Shown: piece after piece, positions 5,860 through 6,235 of the stretch | Layout of the letters: every line of letters begins with the position of its first letter | How positions within the stretch are numbered: position 1 is the first letter of the stretch | Assembly: GCA_003533405.1 (NCBI GenBank) | Contig: DQDL01000074.1 | Location: 1-6,235 of the forward strand | Direction: 5' to 3' | Origin: Clostridiales bacterium | GTDB lineage: Bacteria; Bacillota; Clostridia; Oscillospirales; Oscillospiraceae | DNA: 6,235 nucleotides | The notes under the pieces: generated by a model | Told to the model about the DNA's origin: nothing | What the model saw: the letters and a program-made list of their open reading frames with translations, nothing else | Database searches by the model: none | Program-made: the position numbers and the translations under genes

Positions 5860-6235
5860 ATGCGGATAGCTGTCATATTATTGCGCTGGATACTGAACTT
5901 CATATACTTTTTCATGAAGCTGTTTCCGACAAATAACAACAAGGTGCTGTTTTTAAGCCGCCAGTCGAACACCCCGACGGAGGACTTTGTGTTTCTCGAG
6001 GCTCGCCTGCGGGAAATGAAGCCCGATATCAAAACGGTCATAATAACGAAGCGTGCCGACAAGGGGCTTGGCAATATGCTCATGTTTGCCGTGCAGACGC
6101 TGCGGAGCATGGGTCATCTGGCGACTGCCCGGGTGTGCGTTTTGGACTCGTACTGGCCGGCGGTGTCGATCTTAAAGCACAAGGATTCACTCGCCGTCGT
6201 ACAAATTTGGCATGCCATGGGCAAGATAAAAAAAT
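5860..6235 (+). CDS. CDP-glycerol:poly(glycerophosphate) glycerophosphotransferase, TagB/TagF-like (5' part)
   Basis: Only the first 125 codons are in the window; the frame continues past the right edge. Family members transfer glycerol phosphate from CDP-glycerol to prime or extend teichoic-acid-type polymers at the inner face of the membrane. The visible part starts MRIAVILLRWILNFIYFFMK, a hydrophobic and basic stretch that suggests membrane association. KVLFLSRQSNTPTEDF (28-43) and VVQIWHAMGKIKK (113-125) then match segments typical of Clostridia members; the QIWHA motif is the family's hallmark near the first catalytic His. AGGAG (5851-5855) lies 4 nt before the ATG, a short spacing. The gene follows the 686-aa ATP-grasp gene by 78 nt with no terminator between, so cotranscription is likely, with a possible extra promoter at 5774. 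Whether it is a primase (TagB) or polymerase (TagF) type cannot be decided from this fragment. Confidence 0.85.
   Translation, partial: MRIAVILLRWILNFIYFFMKLFPTNNNKVLFLSRQSNTPTEDFVFLEARLREMKPDIKTVIITKRADKGLGNMLMFAVQTLRSMGHLATARVCVLDSYWPAVSILKHKDSLAVVQIWHAMGKIKK

Noticed and set aside
5847..6110. 87-codon minus-strand frame opposite the glycerophosphotransferase start
   Set aside because: The plus-strand frame has a ribosome binding site and family motifs (SRQSN, QIWHA); the minus-strand frame has neither.
1..6235. CRISPR array, tRNA, rRNA, insertion sequence or phage elements
   Set aside because: No regularly spaced repeats, cloverleaf sequences, transposase-like frames or terminal repeats were found.

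Overview
The window looks like a chromosomal cell-surface polymer locus from a Gram-positive anaerobe, most likely a Clostridia/Oscillospiraceae (Ruminococcus-like) member of the Bacillota. The evidence is AGGAGG-type ribosome binding sites, near-consensus housekeeping promoters, a classic U-tract terminator, moderate GC, and a CDP-glycerol glycerophosphotransferase of the Clostridia type. The taxonomic call is inference from gene content and style; there is no rRNA or other marker gene.

Layout: two divergent transcription units flank a 217-bp regulatory region (3504-3720). The leftward unit has a 751-residue tandem ATP-grasp protein (3503-1248) followed after 31 nt by an opine (octopine/nopaline-type) dehydrogenase (1216-140). 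It ends in a strong intrinsic terminator (126-101). To the left of that terminator a possible leftward promoter leads into a gene that is almost entirely outside the window (62-1). The rightward unit has a 686-residue paralogue of the ATP-grasp protein (3721-5781). After 78 nt, which carry a candidate internal promoter, comes the start of a TagB/TagF-like glycerophosphotransferase (5860-6235) that runs off the right edge.

Both ATP-grasp proteins carry two ATP-grasp-like halves. In each, the C-terminal half keeps the ATP/metal residues (K, E, R, D, ExN), while the N-terminal half has the same repeat landmarks with those residues replaced. The pattern suggests one active and one degenerate (possibly substrate-binding or scaffolding) module. 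The family matches what is known as sugar-transfer-associated or TupA-like ATP-grasp.

Working model (inference): the opine dehydrogenase makes an N-(1-carboxyalkyl)amino acid by reductive condensation of a 2-oxo acid with an amino acid. The ATP-grasp ligases join this or another amino compound through an amide bond to a surface glycan or its precursor. The glycerophosphotransferase builds or caps a glycerol-phosphate polymer. Opine amides are known in Gram-negative O-antigens (Providencia, Proteus), and TupA makes a peptide-like wall polymer in an alkaliphilic Bacillus. I know of no described opine-decorated teichoic-type polymer with this gene set, which makes the locus worth testing.
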